Positions 7,287 through 15,054 are shown, numbered from the stretch's first letter. The stretch: DNA of 17,159 nucleotides from an uncultured Collinsella sp. (GCA_902478945.1 CABSMX010000040.1:1-17159), one strand, 5' to 3'. Made by a program: numbers and translations. Notes: generated by a model not told the origin, from the sequence alone.

Positions 7287-8198
7287 ATGTCTGCTTGCCC
7301 GCTGGTCGATTGCCATACCCACACCTCGTTTTCGGACGGGCACGCCTCGTTTGAGGACAACGTTCGCGCCGCTGCTGCGGCCGGGTGCCACGTCATGGTC
7401 TCGACTGACCACCTCACCCTACCCGCCAGCATGGACGCCAACTGCGAAGTGCAGGTTGTCGAGGGCGACCTGCCGGCACATCGCCTGGCCTTTGAGGACG
7501 CCCGCAAGCTTGCCGCGCAGATTGCGCCGGAGCTCGAGCTTATCTATGGCTTTGAATGCGATTGGTACGAGGGCTGCGAGCCTTTGGTCGAGCGCTGGTC
7601 AGCGGGTGCCATAGTGCGCTTGGGCAGTGTGCACTGGACTGGCGATCCGGGCGATATCATGGCCGGTGCTGCGGGCACGGCGGGGACGGAGGACGTCGCT
7701 CGTCCCGATACGCCCGATTCGCTTTGTGGCTGGGTCGACGATGACACCGACCTGCATGTTTGGGAAAACCTGGGCGTACGCGGCGTGTGGGAGCGCTATG
7801 TCGATAACTGGTGCCGCGCCTGTGAAAGCCCGCTTAACTTTGATGTAATGGCCCACCCCGACCTGGTCATGCGCTTTTCGAAGGAAGGCTTTGCGCCCGA
7901 CTTTGACCCCGCGCCATTCTGGGAGCAGATGGCAGAGTGTGCACACGACACGGGCCGCCGCGTTGAGGTCTCGACTGCCGCGCCGCGCAAGGGGCTCGAC
8001 GACTACTACCCCGCGACCGGATTGCTGCGTTGCTTTGCCCATGCCGAGGTGCCCATTACCTTTGGTTCGGATGCGCACCGCGCCTGCGATATCTGCTGGA
8101 ACATCCGCGAGGCCCAGGCCCACGCCTACGACTGTGGCTATCGAACCTTCGACATCCCCCACCTCACCGGAGAATGGGAGCCCACGCCCCTCGCCTAA
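7287..8198 (+). CDS. hisJ: PHP-family histidinol-phosphate phosphatase (HisJ/HisK type)
   Basis: A 303-aa PHP-domain protein predicted to convert L-histidinol phosphate to histidinol. Metal and catalytic positions of the PHP fold are in order: H10 and H12 (DCHTHTSFSD), D41-H42 (STDH), E90 (GFECDW), H116 (GSVHW), H190 (MAHPDL), E228 (VEVST) and D262/H264 (GSDAHRACD). AAAGGAG lies 4 nt before the ATG and fixes the start. The gene is convergent with the last gene of the his operon, which lacks any phosphatase: hisB here carries only the dehydratase. Context thus supports the missing step. An insert rich in Gly, Ala and Asp at about 120-150 lengthens it relative to typical 260-270-aa HisJ. Some PHP proteins act on other phosphates, so the substrate is an inference. 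Confidence 0.85.
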   Translation: MSACPLVDCHTHTSFSDGHASFEDNVRAAAAAGCHVMVSTDHLTLPASMDANCEVQVVEGDLPAHRLAFEDARKLAAQIAPELELIYGFECDWYEGCEPLVERWSAGAIVRLGSVHWTGDPGDIMAGAAGTAGTEDVARPDTPDSLCGWVDDDTDLHVWENLGVRGVWERYVDNWCRACESPLNFDVMAHPDLVMRFSKEGFAPDFDPAPFWEQMAECAHDTGRRVEVSTAAPRKGLDDYYPATGLLRCFAHAEVPITFGSDAHRACDICWNIREAQAHAYDCGYRTFDIPHLTGEWEPTPLA

Positions 8199-8518
8199 GA
8201 CTAGTCGTTGGGGACACTCTTCACAAATGACCCCTTGGGGACGGAGGAAAACAGGTCGTTTTGCTCACCACCGACGCCCGTGCAACACCACCCGCCAAAA
8301 AGAACGCCCGTTTACTACGATGAACCGCAAACCTCCGACCATCGGCTTAATGTGGAAAATAAAACCGCAGGTAGAAGCGTTGACGATTTGCTCAAAACCG
8401 ACGTGTGATCAGCAGATCCAGTTTCATCGTAGTAATTGGGCATGTTATTTGGCAGCGTCGGCAAAGACTGTCCCAAACGACTAGTCGTTTAAGAACGTCC
8501 CCATTGACTACCCAATGA
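8199..8518. repeat. Nested inverted-repeat element filling the hisJ-hisE gap
   Basis: The gap runs from stop codon to stop codon and contains no credible gene. Outer arms of 23 bp (8199-8221 and 8464-8486) match in inverted orientation at 21 of 23 positions; each starts with GACTAGTCGTT and includes GGGACANTCTT. Inner arms of 33 bp (8294-8326 and 8421-8453) match at 26 of 33, with the core TTACTACGATGAA perfect. A 16-bp palindrome, AAACGACTAGTCGTTT, lies at 8475-8490. GGGGAC-type motifs also appear at 8237-8242 (plus) and 8498-8503 (minus, in GGGGACGTTCTT). GACTAGT recurs across the hisE stop (8517-8523). This looks like a composite of REP- or MITE-like units and may also end transcription from both sides. 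Confidence 0.75.
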
Positions 8519-8836
8519 CTAGTGGCGGCGGGCGTTGAGTTCGCCGGCCAGTTCGTCGAGGGTGATGCCGTAGCGCTCGAGCGTCACGAGCAGGTGGTAG
8601 ACCAGGTCGCCGGCCTCGTAGCGAATGTGATCATGGTCGTTGTCCTTGCAGGCCATGATGACCTCGCTCGCCTCCTCGGCAAGCTTCTTGAGTAGCTCAT
8701 CCTCGACGTCGGTCAGCAGACGAGCGGTATAGCTCTCCTGCGGCGATGCGTCGCGACGCCCATGAATCACCTCGGCCAGCCCCGTCAGTGTCTCGCCGAT
8801 ATTTCCCGGCTGCACGTTAGCTGTTCTGACTCCCAT
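8519..8836 (-). CDS. hisE: Phosphoribosyl-ATP pyrophosphatase
   Basis: A 105-aa HisE performing the second step of histidine synthesis, PR-ATP to PR-AMP plus pyrophosphate. It shows the all-alpha NTP pyrophosphohydrolase pattern: SYTARLL (35-41), KLAEEASEVI (51-60, acidic E54, E55, E58) and YEAGDLVYHLLV (73-84, E74 and D77). It is separate from hisI, unlike the HisIE fusions of many bacteria. AGAGGA about 8 nt upstream supports the start and lies next to the stop of the preceding small gene, 15 bp away. It is the last gene of the operon. Confidence 0.95.
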   Translation of the reverse strand: MGVRTANVQPGNIGETLTGLAEVIHGRRDASPQESYTARLLTDVEDELLKKLAEEASEVIMACKDNDHDHIRYEAGDLVYHLLVTLERYGITLDELAGELNARRH

Positions 8837-8851
8837 GGTTATTTCCTCTCG

Positions 8852-9079
8852 TTACTGCAGCGTAAAGTAGGTACCGGTCTCATCGAACCGAGGCTTTGCG
8901 CCCTTTTTCTCAAAGAACTCGACGATGACGGCATGGGCCTCATCGAGCCTTTCCTTCTCGGCCTCGAGCCAAAGCGACTGCGCCCCGCAGGCATCAGTCA
9001 GGTGCACGCGGCATGGCACGCCCGCGCGGAGGAGCTCGGTGTTGCAGTCGGCGACCTCGAACGGCGTCACGACTTTCAT
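8852..9079 (-). CDS. Small conserved-looking protein in the his operon
   Basis: A 75-aa soluble protein with no signal peptide or membrane helix. Its core CRVHLTDACGAQSLWLE (23-39) and the ending KPRFDETGTYFTL (62-74) resemble a small uncharacterised family that I recall as RDAC, named for an HLRDACG-type motif. That match is from memory and unverified. Its ATG overlaps the hisI stop (ATGA), with GGGGGAG just upstream, so it is translated with hisI. hisE follows after 15 bp. Position between hisI and hisE, and GC-rich codon use like its neighbours, indicate a real gene. Two Cys (C23, C30) are present. Function unknown; a role tied to HisI or HisE is an inference from position only. Confidence 0.8.
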   Translation of the reverse strand: MKVVTPFEVADCNTELLRAGVPCRVHLTDACGAQSLWLEAEKERLDEAHAVIVEFFEKKGAKPRFDETGTYFTLQ

Positions 9080-9417
9080 CGCACTCCCCCTTCCACGCGC
9101 TTAAAGAAGCAGGTACGGTTGCCGGTATGGCAGGCCGGACCCGGCGAGTCGACCTTGACCAGCAGCGTATCGCTATCGCAGTCGGCCCAGAGTTCCTTGA
9201 CCTCCTGCATATTGCCGCTCGTCGCGCCCTTGTTCCAGAGCTCCTGGCGACTGCGGCTCCAAAACCACGTGGTCCCGGTCTTGAGCGTCAGCCTCACCGA
9301 CTCCTCGTTCATCCAAGCAACCATAAGCACCTCGCCGGTGTCATACTGCTGAACCACACAGGGAATCAGCCCGCGGGCGTCGTACGTAAGCTTTGAAAGA
9401 TCGGTTATCTCTTCCAT
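9076..9417 (-). CDS. hisI: Phosphoribosyl-AMP cyclohydrolase
   Basis: A 113-aa HisI, which opens the adenine ring of PR-AMP (third step). Signature stretches are LMVAWMNEESVRLTL (31-45), WFWSRSRQELWNKGATSGN (51-69), DCDSD (79-83) and GPACHTGNRTCFF (93-105). The Mg ligands D79, D81, D83 and Zn ligands C80, C96, C103 are all in place. The start at 9417 is set by GGGGAG upstream and by the family N-terminus. A longer frame from 9549 would translate the palindromic spacer. It overlaps the next gene by 4 bp (ATGA). Confidence 0.95.
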   Translation of the reverse strand: MEEITDLSKLTYDARGLIPCVVQQYDTGEVLMVAWMNEESVRLTLKTGTTWFWSRSRQELWNKGATSGNMQEVKELWADCDSDTLLVKVDSPGPACHTGNRTCFFKRVEGGVR

Positions 9418-9459
9418 TTCTCTCCCCAAATTCAAACATCGCAGGTCGGCGAGGGTTGT

Positions 9460-9545
9460 CCAGGTGCCGCAGGTTGCCGCGAAAGAGGAGCGACGCGTAC
9501 TTTGGTACGCGAGCGACGGTTTGAGCGGCAAGATGCGGTGCCTGG
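9460..9545. repeat. Large imperfect palindrome between hisF and hisI
   Basis: Outer arms 9460-9480 and 9525-9545 pair at 17 of 21 positions by Watson-Crick rules. Two of the other four positions become G-U wobbles in plus-strand RNA. At the centre, CGCGTAC (9494-9500) and GTACGCG (9505-9511) form a perfect 7-bp stem with a TTTG loop. GAGCGAC appears on both sides of the centre (9489-9495 and 9511-9517) as a direct repeat. The palindrome occupies most of the 153-bp spacer inside an otherwise tightly packed operon. It resembles a mobile palindromic repeat unit; no T-run follows, so it is not a simple terminator. Confidence 0.7.
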
Positions 9546-9570
9546 GCAAGCCGCAGCGAAGCCCGCAGCA

Positions 9571-10353
9571 TTAGAAGTCCAACCTCACAGGAATACCCTG
9601 CGACGCCATATACTCCTTCACCTGGCGAATGCTGAACGTCCCAAAGTGAAAGACGCTCGCCGCCAGCACGGCATCGGCCTCGCCCTCGATCACGCCCTCG
9701 GCAAAATGCTCGAGCACGCCCACACCGCCGCTCGCAATCACCGGAATCGGCACCGCGCGCGCCACGGCGCGGGTGAGCGCCAGGTCAAATCCGGCCTTGG
9801 TGCCGTCGCGGTCCATACTGGTGAGCAGGATCTCGCCGGCGCCGCGACGAGCCGCCTCCTCGGCCCACGCCACCGCGTCGATGCCCGTGGCGTTGCGGCC
9901 GCCTGCCGTGAAGACCTCCCACTTGTCGGCACCAGATGCGCCGGGCAAACCGACGCGCTTGGCATCGATCGCCACGACCACGGCCTGGCTACCAAACGCC
10001 GCGGCAGCCTGGCTAATCAGCGACGGGTCGCGCACGGCGGCAGAGTTGAGCGACACCTTGTCGGCACCGGCTGCAACCATGGTGCGCATGCCCGCCAGGT
10101 CGCGAAAACCGCCGCCCACGGTATAGGGAATGGCTAGCTCCTCGGCCGCATGCGCCGCCATCTCGATGGTCGTCGCACGGTTGTCGCTCGTGGCGGTAAT
10201 GTCCAAGAAGACGACCTCGTCCGCACCCTCGCGGTCGTAGGCGCGCGCCAGCTCCACCGGATCGCCCGCATCGCGCAAGCTCACAAAGTTGACGCCCTTG
10301 ACCACACGGCCGTCCTTGACGTCCAGGCAGGGAATCACACGTTTGGTAAGCAT
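9571..10353 (-). CDS. hisF: Imidazole glycerol phosphate synthase, cyclase subunit
   Basis: A 260-aa (beta/alpha)8-barrel HisF. With HisH it converts PRFAR and ammonia into IGP and AICAR. The catalytic aspartates D11 (PCLDVKDGRVVKG) and D130 (VVVAIDAKRV) are present, with phosphate-binding TVGGGFRDL (78-86), SLNSAAV (101-107), TSMDRDGT (178-185) and ASGGVG (207-212). GGAGGAG before the ATG overlaps the hisA stop (gap 3 bp). The phosphate loop reads GGGFR where GGGIR is usual, a mild change. Confidence 0.97.
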   Translation of the reverse strand: MLTKRVIPCLDVKDGRVVKGVNFVSLRDAGDPVELARAYDREGADEVVFLDITATSDNRATTIEMAAHAAEELAIPYTVGGGFRDLAGMRTMVAAGADKVSLNSAAVRDPSLISQAAAAFGSQAVVVAIDAKRVGLPGASGADKWEVFTAGGRNATGIDAVAWAEEAARRGAGEILLTSMDRDGTKAGFDLALTRAVARAVPIPVIASGGVGVLEHFAEGVIEGEADAVLAASVFHFGTFSIRQVKEYMASQGIPVRLDF

Positions 10354-10356
10354 GGG

Positions 10357-11100
10357 CTACTCCTCCCCTCGGGCGGCGGTCAGCGCCTGTACCAGCGTAA
10401 AGTTGCCCTCGTAGAGCGCGCGACCGGTAATGGCACCTTCAATCGCGCCCTCACCCACTGCGGCCAGCGCGCGGATGTCGTCGAGCGTCGAGATGCCACC
10501 CGATGCCACAACGGGAAAGCCCGCGACCTCGGCCACATGGCGATACGCCGCCACATCGATGCCCGTCTGCATGCCATCGCGCGCAATGTCGGTATACACC
10601 AGATGCTTAAAACCCAGCTCGGAAAGCTGCGCCACGGCGTCGTCGAGCGCCACGCCCGCGCCGTCACGCCAACCGTTCACCTTGACCTGGCCGTCGCGTG
10701 CGGCAATATCTGCCACCAACAGCTCGCCAAAGCCTTGGGCCGCCACCTCGGCAAAACCCGGCTCGGTCACGAGCACCGTGCCTAGTGCGATGCGGCGCGC
10801 ACCGTAGCCGGCCAACTCGTCGATGCGCGCGAGCGAGCGGACGCCGCCGCCCACGTCCACGGACAGACCGTTGACGCCGCAGATGGCCTTAATCGCCGCC
10901 GAGTTGGCAGCGCATGTGTCCTCGTCCTCGCCAAAGGCAGCGGACAGGTCGACGACGTGCACCCAGCTTGCGCCCTGCTCGGCAAACGAGCGAGCAACGG
11001 CCACGGGGTCGTCGGAATATACCTTGCAGCGACTCCGGTCGCCGCGCTCCAGGCGCACGACCTTGCCGCCGATCAGATCGATTGCGGGAAACAGGATCAT
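10357..11100 (-). CDS. hisA: ProFAR isomerase
   Basis: A 247-aa (beta/alpha)8-barrel that isomerises ProFAR to PRFAR, the fourth step. The N-terminal FPAIDLIGGKVVRLERGD carries the catalytic D8. Barrel-strand phosphate motifs are VDVGGGVRS (81-89), ALGTVLV (105-111), YTDIARDGMQTG (169-180, with D171) and VVASGGIS. The interface and length are ordinary; the tryptophan-pathway PriA type cannot be excluded in an actinobacterium, but a complete his context favours HisA. The ATG overlaps the hisH stop by 4 bp. Confidence 0.95.
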   Translation of the reverse strand: MILFPAIDLIGGKVVRLERGDRSRCKVYSDDPVAVARSFAEQGASWVHVVDLSAAFGEDEDTCAANSAAIKAICGVNGLSVDVGGGVRSLARIDELAGYGARRIALGTVLVTEPGFAEVAAQGFGELLVADIAARDGQVKVNGWRDGAGVALDDAVAQLSELGFKHLVYTDIARDGMQTGIDVAAYRHVAEVAGFPVVASGGISTLDDIRALAAVGEGAIEGAITGRALYEGNFTLVQALTAARGEE

Positions 11101-11798
11101 CGGCCGGCCCCCTCGACGATGCTCACGAAGTTCTTAAGAATGCGCTGGCCCAGCACGGAGGATTTCTCGGGATGGAACTGGCAACCCCACACGTTGCCAT
11201 GGCGCACGATGCACGGGAAGCTCCGCGTATAGTGCGTGCGCGCCAGCACATCGGCGGCATCGGAATCGTCGGCCACCGCGTAGCTGTGGGTGAAGTACAT
11301 GTTGGCACCCTCGGCAAAACCAGTAAGCAGCGGATCGGCCGCACCGGCGGGCGTCATGTGCACCTGGTCCCAGCCCACGTGCGGCACCTTCAGGCGGCTC
11401 GACTCCAGGCGCGTGCACGAACCGCGCATAATACCCAGGCCATCGACCCAGAGGGCACCGGCCCGCTCGGAGGCGTTGCCGTCGGCGACCGCGCTCCCGC
11501 TCGCAGGAACGCCCTCGTTGCCGCGCTCAAAAAACAACTGAAGGCCCAGGCAGATGCCGAGCAACGGAGTTCCGGCGGCAACGGCGTCGAGCACCGCGTC
11601 CGCCTCGCCGCCCTCGCGCATAAAGGCGATCGCGTCGTAAAACGCGCCCACGCCCGGGATGACCAGGCCGTCGGCGTTGCGGATCTGCTCCGGATCGTCC
11701 GACGTGCAGGCGGCGGCACCGGCGCGTGCAAGCCCGCGCGCAACGCTCGACAAGTTGCCCTTGTGGTAGTCGACCACCACGATCTTCGGTTCGCCCAC
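11097..11798 (-). CDS. hisH: Imidazole glycerol phosphate synthase, glutaminase subunit
   Basis: A 233-aa class-I glutamine amidotransferase that makes ammonia for HisF. The catalytic triad is visible: C83 (GICLGLQ), H209 and E211 (GCQFHPEKSS). The oxyanion region IPGVGAF (47-53) is conserved. The start is a GTG at 11796-11798 with GGGAGGGG about 5 nt upstream. The N-terminal strand reads DYHKGNLSS where DYGxGN is the common form. An extra Gly/Ala-rich segment (about 95-112) makes it longer than the usual 200-210 aa. It overlaps hisA by 4 bp, which suits co-translation of the pathway enzymes. Confidence 0.96.
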   Translation of the reverse strand: MGEPKIVVVDYHKGNLSSVARGLARAGAAACTSDDPEQIRNADGLVIPGVGAFYDAIAFMREGGEADAVLDAVAAGTPLLGICLGLQLFFERGNEGVPASGSAVADGNASERAGALWVDGLGIMRGSCTRLESSRLKVPHVGWDQVHMTPAGAADPLLTGFAEGANMYFTHSYAVADDSDAADVLARTHYTRSFPCIVRHGNVWGCQFHPEKSSVLGQRILKNFVSIVEGAGR

Positions 11799-11824
11799 GC
11801 GACCCCTCCCTTATCTCATCGTCC

Positions 11825-11865
11825 AAAACCACCACAAAGGGGACAGGCACCTTCGTAGTGGTTTT
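11825..11865 (-). terminator. Hairpin with GGGGACAGGCACC core between hisB and hisH
   Basis: Arms of 16 bp (11825-11840 and 11850-11865) flank a 9-nt loop. In minus-strand RNA all 16 pairs form, because the two mismatched positions become G-U wobbles; in plus-strand RNA they would be C-A mismatches. The stem starts with AAAACCAC and ends GTGGUUUU, terminator-like, but it lies inside the operon with hisH 27 bp further on. It may be a partial terminator, an RNA-processing or stability element, or a REP-type repeat. Confidence 0.6.
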
Positions 11866-11879
11866 TGCCTTTGTTGCGG

Positions 11880-12467
11880 TTACAGCGAGCCCTTGGTGCT
11901 GGGAATGCCCTGCACGCGGGAATCGAGTTCGCAGGCGTGACGCATCGTGCGGCCCACGGCTTTAAAGGCGGCCTCGATAATGTGATGCGAGTTGCCGCCC
12001 GCCAGCTCGCGCACGTGGAGCGTGAGCTTGGCGTCGCGCGCAAAGGCGTAGAAGAACTCAACGGCCAGCTCGGTATCGAAGCTACCCACGCGCTCAGTCG
12101 GTACGGGCAGCTCGCAGTAGGCCTGCCCACGGCCCGAAATATCAACGGCAGCCATCACAAGCGTCTCGTCCATGGCGATCGCCGCGTCGGCAAAGCGCGT
12201 AATGCCCGCCTTGTCGCCCAGCGCCTGGCAAAACGCCTCGCCCAGCACAATACCCGTGTCCTCGACGGTGTGATGCGCATCGACCTCGACGTCGCCCACC
12301 GCGTGCACCGTCAGATTGAACAGACCATGGCGGCCAAAAGCGTTGAGCATGTGGTCGAAAAACGGCACGCCGGTCGAGATATCGCACACGCCAGATCCGT
12401 CCAGGTCGAGCTTTACGACAATGTCGGTCTCGCCCGTCTTGCGGGTCACCTCGGCATAACGGTCCAT
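11880..12467 (-). CDS. hisB: Imidazoleglycerol-phosphate dehydratase
   Basis: A 195-aa monofunctional IGPD. It dehydrates IGP to imidazole acetol phosphate using a di-manganese site. Ligand motifs are PFFDHML (35-41, H39), DAHHTVED (63-70, H65, H66, E69) and SHHIIEAAFKA (160-170, H161, H162, E165), with the IPSTKGSL ending typical of the family. There is no phosphatase domain of the E. coli type, which is why a separate histidinol phosphatase is needed. The ATG directly follows the hisC stop, with GGAGGAG inside the end of hisC. Confidence 0.97.
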   Translation of the reverse strand: MDRYAEVTRKTGETDIVVKLDLDGSGVCDISTGVPFFDHMLNAFGRHGLFNLTVHAVGDVEVDAHHTVEDTGIVLGEAFCQALGDKAGITRFADAAIAMDETLVMAAVDISGRGQAYCELPVPTERVGSFDTELAVEFFYAFARDAKLTLHVRELAGGNSHHIIEAAFKAVGRTMRHACELDSRVQGIPSTKGSL

Positions 12468-13583
12468 CTACATCTCCTCCTTCACCAGCGCGGCAAACGC
12501 TGCCAGCACCTCGTCGTTTTCCTGCGGGGTGCCCACGGTAATGCGCAGGCAGTCCGCGAGCCCCGGCGCGTAGCTAAAGTCGCGCACCAAAATTGAATAC
12601 TCGTCGCGCAGGCGCTCGCGCACGCGCGTGGCATGCGGCGTGCGCACGAGCACAAAGTTCGCCGCGCTCGGCCACGCCTCCACGGGCAGACCCTCGGCAG
12701 CCATTGCGTGCAGGGCACACAGTTCGCGCTCGCGCTCGGATGCAACCTGTGCCACCACGGGCGCGTACGCATCGCGGGCACGCACGCAGGCAAGCGCGGC
12801 GGCCTGGCTCAGCACATTGACCGAATAGATCTGGCGAATCGCCGCGAACACGTCGATGACCTCGGGCGCCGCGATCACATAGCCCAGGCGCGTGCCGGCG
12901 GCGCCGAACGCCTTGGACAGTGTATGCAGAATCACCAGGTTAGGATGCTCGGCAATAAGGCCTTGCGCCGTAGTTGCCGCGCCAAACGAATCGTCGGCAA
13001 ACTCCACGTAGGCCTCGTCGACCATGACCATGCCGGGGCACGCATCGCACAGCGCCGCGACAAAGTCGAGCGGCGCCACGTCGCCCGTGGGATTGTTGGG
13101 CGAGGTCACGATCGCCAGGTTGCACTCGGGTGCGGCCGCGAACACAGCCGCCTGGTCGAGCTCAAAAGTTGCCGGGTCGCGCCACACGTCGCGCACCTCG
13201 GTCTGACAGAGCGACGCAAAGAACGCGTACTCGCTAAAGCACGGCGGGCAGTTGAGCAGGATCCGCCCTGCGCCGCCAAACGCCAGCAGGAAGTTATAGA
13301 GTAGCTCGTCGCCGCCGTTGCCCACGCAGATGTTCTCGCGCGTCACGCCATGCCAGGCAGCAAGCTCGTCGCGCAGGTCGTTGGACATGGGATCGGGATA
13401 GCGGTTGAGCGGTGCGGCAGCCAAGGCCGCATCAACCGCCTCGCGCACGCCGGCCGGCACGGGATAGGTGTTCTCGTTGGCCGAAAGATTGATGCGCGTG
13501 GGCGTAAAGTTGGGATCGTAGGGCTCGATGCCGGTCAAGTAGGGCTGGACGAGCTCCTTCATGCGCGGCGTGAGTTCGGCCAT
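12468..13583 (-). CDS. hisC: Histidinol-phosphate aminotransferase
   Basis: A 371-aa fold-type I PLP enzyme that transaminates imidazole acetol phosphate. Visible are INLSANENTYPVP (31-43), GNGGDELL (88-95), SPNNPTG (161-167), the PLP contacts D189 and Y192 (VDEAYVEF), the Schiff-base K224 in HTLSKAFGAAGTRLGY, and the C-terminal LRITVGTPQEND. The start at 13583 is set by AGGAGGT 6 nt upstream, which overlaps the end of hisD. A longer reading from 13667 would overlap hisD by more than 80 bp and is rejected. Confidence 0.96.
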   Translation of the reverse strand: MAELTPRMKELVQPYLTGIEPYDPNFTPTRINLSANENTYPVPAGVREAVDAALAAAPLNRYPDPMSNDLRDELAAWHGVTRENICVGNGGDELLYNFLLAFGGAGRILLNCPPCFSEYAFFASLCQTEVRDVWRDPATFELDQAAVFAAAPECNLAIVTSPNNPTGDVAPLDFVAALCDACPGMVMVDEAYVEFADDSFGAATTAQGLIAEHPNLVILHTLSKAFGAAGTRLGYVIAAPEVIDVFAAIRQIYSVNVLSQAAALACVRARDAYAPVVAQVASERERELCALHAMAAEGLPVEAWPSAANFVLVRTPHATRVRERLRDEYSILVRDFSYAPGLADCLRITVGTPQENDEVLAAFAALVKEEM

Positions 13584-13584
13584 G

Positions 13585-15021
13585 TTAGACCTCCTCGCCG
13601 GTCGCGCCAGCGCCATCCGCGCCCGCAGCCGCCAGGTCCACACCCTCGGCGACCGTCGCGGTCGCATCGCCCGGCCAGGCGACCTTGGTCAGGTCGGCCG
13701 CGGCCAGAGACTCGACACTCACGGCATCCTCGCCCTGCTCCAGCACACGGCGACGCAGGGCGGCGGATAGCGCATGCGCCCACAGGCCCTCGGCCTCGGC
13801 CAGGCGCTGCGTGGCGGGAGCGTCGGAGAGCAGGCCCTCGGGTGTATAGCAAATGACGCTCGAGCGCTTAACGAACTCTTCGACCGAAAGCGGGTTGGAG
13901 AACATGGCCGTGCCGCCAGTCGGCAGCGTGTGGTTGGGACCGGCAACGTAATCGCCGAGCGGCTCGGAGCTCCAAGCGCCCACAAAGATGGCGCCGGCGT
14001 TGCGAATGCCGCCGAGCAGGCCCATCGCATCCTTGCAGTGCAGCTCAAGGTGCTCAGGCGCCACGGTGTTCACGGCCTCGACGGCGGCAGCCATGTCGGC
14101 GGCCACCACGATGGTGCCTTCGTTGTCGAGCGAGGCGCGCGTGATCTCGGCACGCGGCGACTGCGCCACCAGGATATCGATGCCTGCCTCGACCTCGCGC
14201 GCAAACTGCTCGTCGCAAGTCACCAGATAGCAGGCTGCCAGCGGATCGTGCTCGGCCTGGGCCATCAGGTCGGCCGCGACCACCATGGGCTTGGCCGTGG
14301 CATCGGCCAGCACGCAAACTTCGGAGGGGCCAGCGACCATGTCGATACCCACGTCGCCCGAGACAATCTGCTTGGCCGCAGCGACAAAGGCGTTGCCCGG
14401 GCCGGTGATCTTGTCGACGCGCGGAATGGTCTCGGTGCCGTACGCCAGCGCGGCCACGGCCTGAGCGCCACCCACCATATAAATCTCGTCCACGCCGCCG
14501 AGCTTTGCCGCGGCGAGCGTATACGGACTGATCAGGCCATCTTTCTGCGGCGGGGTCACCATGACCACGCGCTTGACGCCGGCAACCTTGGCGGGAATGG
14601 CATTCATGAGCACCGTGGAGGGATACTGCGCGCGACCGCCCGGCACGTAGATGCCGGCCGCCGCGAGCGGGGTCACCTTAACGCCGAGCATCGTGCCGTC
14701 CGGGCGCGTGGTAAACCAGCTCTGCTCGACCTCGCGCTGGTGGAACTCACGAATCTGGCGCGCGGCCTTTTCGAGCGCCGCGACAAAAGCGGGATCGAGG
14801 CCTTCGAGCGCGACATCGATCTGCTCCTGCGGCAAGCGGAAGCTCTGCAGCTCGACACCGTCAAAACGCTGACAGTAATCGCGCACCGCGGCATCGCCGT
14901 TGGCACGCACGTTGGCCACGATATCGCGGGCGGCGTCGACGATGTTTTGCGGCAGCACACCCTTGCGGTTGAGCTGGTTGGTAACGAGGCGCTCACCGGG
15001 AGCAAGCTTGATGGTCTTCAT
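13585..15021 (-). CDS. hisD: Histidinol dehydrogenase
   Basis: A 478-aa NAD- and zinc-dependent enzyme for the last two steps, histidinol to histidine. Key stretches are YVPGGRAQYPSTVLMNA (125-141), VGGAQAVAALAYGT (183-196), the KITGPGNAFVAAAK region (204-217), AGPSEV (230-235), AEHDP (256-260, H258), APEHLE (321-326, catalytic E323-H324) and GDYVAGPNHTLPTGG (356-370). It is about 45 aa longer than the usual 430: the extra part is an Ala/Gly/Asp-rich C-terminal tail from about 445. AGGGGAT upstream supports the start. hisC follows after 1 bp. Confidence 0.97.
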   Translation of the reverse strand: MKTIKLAPGERLVTNQLNRKGVLPQNIVDAARDIVANVRANGDAAVRDYCQRFDGVELQSFRLPQEQIDVALEGLDPAFVAALEKAARQIREFHQREVEQSWFTTRPDGTMLGVKVTPLAAAGIYVPGGRAQYPSTVLMNAIPAKVAGVKRVVMVTPPQKDGLISPYTLAAAKLGGVDEIYMVGGAQAVAALAYGTETIPRVDKITGPGNAFVAAAKQIVSGDVGIDMVAGPSEVCVLADATAKPMVVAADLMAQAEHDPLAACYLVTCDEQFAREVEAGIDILVAQSPRAEITRASLDNEGTIVVAADMAAAVEAVNTVAPEHLELHCKDAMGLLGGIRNAGAIFVGAWSSEPLGDYVAGPNHTLPTGGTAMFSNPLSVEEFVKRSSVICYTPEGLLSDAPATQRLAEAEGLWAHALSAALRRRVLEQGEDAVSVESLAAADLTKVAWPGDATATVAEGVDLAAAGADGAGATGEEV

Positions 15022-15054
15022 ATCGGTATCCCCTATCGGTTGAGGTTGTGTTCG

